From positions 1 through 7,120 of the forward strand of contig JALWJV010000394.1 of the NCBI GenBank assembly GCA_026996955.1: a stretch of 7,120 bases of DNA, in the 5' to 3' direction. The translations under genes and the position numbers were made by a program. This DNA comes from Deltaproteobacteria bacterium (GTDB lineage Bacteria; Desulfobacterota; Dissulfuribacteria; Dissulfuribacterales; QOAL01). The notes below the pieces were generated by a model. That model worked only from the letters and a program-made list of their open reading frames with translations, was not told the origin of the DNA and did no database searches. Position 1 is the stretch's first letter. Each line of letters starts with the position of its first letter. This document shows positions 4,559 to 7,120 of the stretch, one piece after another.

Positions 4559-7120
4559 CAGAATGAACCGCCCATCTTGAACTCCCAGTTGGTCTTGTCG
4601 TCCCCCTCTTCCCTGTCCAGGTTATAGCCCCATTCAACCCGCAGCGGACCCATGGGAGATAGCCATCTCACACCGGCACCAATTGTCTTTTTGAGCTTGT
4701 CGAAATTATACGCAGAATCCTTGTCCCAGGCGTTTCCGGCATCCACAAAAACAACTCCGTTAAGCCCCATGTCCTTGATCAGCGGGAAGATTGTCTCTAT
4801 CTGGGTATAGAACATGCTGTGACCACCGATACGTTCATCAGTATCCGGGTCAATGGGGCTTACCCTGCCCCATTTGTAGCCTCGAATAGAGTCAATGCCT
4901 CCAAGGAAGAATTTTTCCCAGACAGGCAGTTTGCCGCCATTACCCTCAAAGACATAGCCTGTTCCTGACCTTATATGACCGGTAAATTCCCAGAACAACG
5001 GGTGATAATAACTTACTGTGGCCTCAGTCTTGACAAATGATGCATCACCGCCCAGGAAACCGCCGGCGTACTGGAGGTAAATTGTGTTCTGCCAGCCGTG
5101 GGTAGGATTGAAAAAAGCATTTCGTGAGTCATAGGACAGGCCCGCCCGGACTGCCCTGGTTTCTTTTATATCCTGAGAATCCTTAATGACCTGGGACGTA
5201 TAGTCACCAATATCAGTCATGTCTGTGTAATCCCACTTGCCACCGAAAAATGCTGACAGGTTGTCTGTAAGCGGGTATCCAAACCTCAGGGCGCCACCAG
5301 TGCTCTTTTTGGTGTAATCAGTGTACTCCTGCCTCCAGTTGTAGGCATCAATACCCATGGAGAGCCTTGTGTCCATGAAGTAGGGTTCATAAAACCCAAG
5401 AGAGAAGCGGGCAGTCTGTGCTCCAAACATGCCCTTGAAGTTTACTGTCTGACCTTTACCCAGGAAGTTCCTCTGGCTGATCTCACCCATTACTATCAGC
5501 TTGTCAACCGAGCTGTAGCCTGCACCTATGCTGAAGGTTCCGGTCTGCCGCTCTTTTACCTTTACCTCAAGGTTCATGTGTTCGTTGTCGCTTCCCTTGG
5601 TGGTGTTCAGGTTGACATCTTCAAAGTAGCCGAGCTTGTTCAGCCGGTCCTTGCTCCTCTTAAGGCCTGTGGCAGAAAAGGGCTCCAGCTCGTTTACCCT
5701 GAGTTCTCTCCTTATGACCTTGTCACGTGTAATGGTGTTGCCGGCAATGCTGATGCGTTCAAACGTAACCAGGGGACCCTTGTCAACAACCAGCTTGATG
5801 TTGACCTTCTTCTCATTGGGGTCTTTTGTGATTACAGGCTGTATATCTGCATGTGCATAGCCGTTATCAGCAAACATATCGGTGAGTTTCAGTATGTCTT
5901 TGCGCAGCACCTCCTGGCTGAAGGCGTCTTCGTCCTTGATCTTCATGTTTGAGAGGAGGATGTCCTTGTCCTTGAAGAAATCCTGCTCGATGTCTATTTT
6001 CCCGACCTTGTACTCCTCCCCCTCTTCAACAGGGATAGTGATGTAGAGATTGGTTCCCTTTCTTACGACCTTTGGCTGTCCGACCCGGGCATCAACATAG
6101 CCGTGGTTGTGATAGAACGCCGTTATCCTGCCGGCATCCCTTTCAAGGGCATCCCACTTGAGCACGCCTGCATCACCCTTTATCATTGCCATGACATTCC
6201 GGAGGCTTGGAGTCCACCAGGGTTTTTTCTCAGTTACCTCCATGATGCTTTTAAGTTCATCATCCGAGAACGCCTTGTTGCCCTCTATGTTGATCTCTTT
6301 GATAAAGACCTCTTCTCCCTCGGAGATCTCGAACACCACGTCTGCTGCCTGATCAGAGACACGTTCAAGGGATACTGTGACAGTTGTGCCTGTATAACCC
6401 TTGTCTGAGTACATTGCCTCGATCTTCTGGGCAGCCTCCTGGAGGCTCTTGTCCCGGACAACTGTGTAGGGCTTGAGGTTCAGCACCTCCATTATGTCCT
6501 TGGTGTCTATGTTTTCATTCCCCTTTATGATGATTTTTCTGATAGCCGGTTTTTCCCTGACCATGAATGTGACTGTGCGGCCATTGGCATCATCGTGCAC
6601 ATCAACTTCAACATCATCGAAGTAACCCATGGAAAAGATATTTTTTATGTCTTCTGATATCTGTTTGGGATCGTACATCTCACCCTTTGATGTGCCGATA
6701 TGCTCGAGAATTGCATCTGTGCCCACACGCCGGTTTCCTTCAACGCGTACCGCAGCCACCATGTAGGGGGAGAGAAATATCTTGTGGAGCCTGTCTGCCA
6801 TGATATGGCAGAGACCTTGAAGTTTGTCTGCCGGTCCCTGGGTAAAGACAACCCTTGGCGTATCACCAGGGAGGGAGGTGTTTACAACGCGCAGGTCAAT
6901 ACTCATCTGGCTTCCAAGCCTGGTGACACTTCCATAAACAGCCCACTGCATGTCATGGTCCTGTGCTATTCGCAGGGCCTCCTCAGGTGAATTTATCTCA
7001 TCCGGTATAACAATTACATGATCACCGCCTGATACAAGGCCAGCCTCCAGTTCGTCTGCAACCTGTTGGGCTGTGTCTGCAAGATGTTCAGGCCCATAAA
7101 AGACAGGCCGTGCAAGTAAA
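4558..7120 (-). CDS. bamA: BamA outer-membrane assembly factor, 5' end outside window
   Basis: BamA is the core of the BAM complex that folds beta-barrel proteins into the outer membrane. The frame is open to the window edge, giving 853 visible residues; I number from the internal Met at 6951, which has 56 more in-frame residues upstream. Five POTRA domains occupy about 66-135, 137-214, 217-314, 316-395 and 397-468. They are recognisable by repeated GN starts (EGNRRV, KGNENI, EGNKAF, AGNTIT) and GY-D/A endings. The beta-barrel runs from about 471 to 797 and includes the loop-6 motif SIRGYKWG (688-695), equivalent to VRGF. It ends in a terminal phenylalanine (GGSF), as outer-membrane barrels do. 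Ahead of POTRA1 is an extra domain of about 120 visible residues, containing VADELEAGL, AVYGSVTRLG and SIDLRVVN, that resembles TolB-N/FlgO-type periplasmic domains. No signal peptide is visible because the N-terminus is cut off. lpxD follows with a TGATG overlap; no skp/ompH gene intervenes. Confidence 0.96.
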   Translation of the reverse strand, partial: LLARPVFYGPEHLADTAQQVADELEAGLVSGGDHVIVIPDEINSPEEALRIAQDHDMQWAVYGSVTRLGSQMSIDLRVVNTSLPGDTPRVVFTQGPADKLQGLCHIMADRLHKIFLSPYMVAAVRVEGNRRVGTDAILEHIGTSKGEMYDPKQISEDIKNIFSMGYFDDVEVDVHDDANGRTVTFMVREKPAIRKIIIKGNENIDTKDIMEVLNLKPYTVVRDKSLQEAAQKIEAMYSDKGYTGTTVTVSLERVSDQAADVVFEISEGEEVFIKEINIEGNKAFSDDELKSIMEVTEKKPWWTPSLRNVMAMIKGDAGVLKWDALERDAGRITAFYHNHGYVDARVGQPKVVRKGTNLYITIPVEEGEEYKVGKIDIEQDFFKDKDILLSNMKIKDEDAFSQEVLRKDILKLTDMFADNGYAHADIQPVITKDPNEKKVNIKLVVDKGPLVTFERISIAGNTITRDKVIRRELRVNELEPFSATGLKRSKDRLNKLGYFEDVNLNTTKGSDNEHMNLEVKVKERQTGTFSIGAGYSSVDKLIVMGEISQRNFLGKGQTVNFKGMFGAQTARFSLGFYEPYFMDTRLSMGIDAYNWRQEYTDYTKKSTGGALRFGYPLTDNLSAFFGGKWDYTDMTDIGDYTSQVIKDSQDIKETRAVRAGLSYDSRNAFFNPTHGWQNTIYLQYAGGFLGGDASFVKTEATVSYYHPLFWEFTGHIRSGTGYVFEGNGGKLPVWEKFFLGGIDSIRGYKWGRVSPIDPDTDERIGGHSMFYTQIETIFPLIKDMGLNGVVFVDAGNAWDKDSAYNFDKLKKTIGAGVRWLSPMGPLRVEWGYNLDREEGDDKTNWEFKMGGSF

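Noticed and set aside
5578..5952. Open frame of 124 codons on the plus strand
   Set aside because: It lies wholly antisense to the POTRA region of bamA and has no recognisable motif. The opposite strand encodes an unmistakable conserved protein.
6949..6951. ATG at 6951 as the BamA start
   Set aside because: The frame stays open for a further 56 codons to the window edge with coherent protein-like sequence. The Met would also start in the middle of a folded domain with no signal peptide.

Overview
The window looks like the chromosome of a Gram-negative anaerobe, most likely a Desulfobacterota (deltaproteobacterial) sulfate- or metal-reducing type. This is inferred from the gene content: a small periplasmic tri-haem cytochrome c7/c3 next to a rubredoxin, a stand-alone receiver domain of the kind common in that group, and a bamA-lpxD-fabZ outer-membrane cluster. 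No species can be named from the sequence alone.

Left part (1-2051): a single-domain CheY-like response regulator (163-570, +) is followed by a complete tRNA-Pro(UGG) gene with encoded CCA (633-709, +). Converging on the tRNA from the other strand, with only 22 bp between, is a cobalamin-binding-domain radical SAM protein of unknown substrate (732-2051, -).

Middle (2052-2970): a 316-bp non-coding gap is mostly filled by one long imperfect palindrome (about 2120-2333), a MITE-like or extragenic palindromic element. At its right end is a short inverted repeat followed by eight Ts, directly in front of the tri-haem cytochrome gene (2368-2694, +). A 55-residue rubredoxin (2757-2924, +) follows. 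It has an unusual C-P-C-G first metal knuckle. A strong hairpin (2938-2970) separates this redox pair from the convergent operon on the right.

Right part (3022-7120, all - strand): an outer-membrane biogenesis operon read right to left, bamA (its 5' end lies beyond the window), lpxD, fabZ. bamA and lpxD overlap in a TGATG stop/start. The usual skp/ompH gene between bamA and lpxD is absent, and the usual lpxA does not follow fabZ. BamA inserts beta-barrel proteins into the outer membrane. LpxD adds the N-linked acyl chains of lipid A. FabZ dehydrates 3-hydroxyacyl-ACP and so draws on the same hydroxyacyl-ACP pool that LpxD uses. The visible part of BamA carries an N-terminal domain ahead of its five POTRA domains that resembles TolB-N/FlgO-type periplasmic domains.

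No complete novel defence or mobile system is visible. The most unusual items are the long palindrome and attenuator-like repeat before the cytochrome, the shortened rubredoxin knuckle, and the BamA N-terminal extension.
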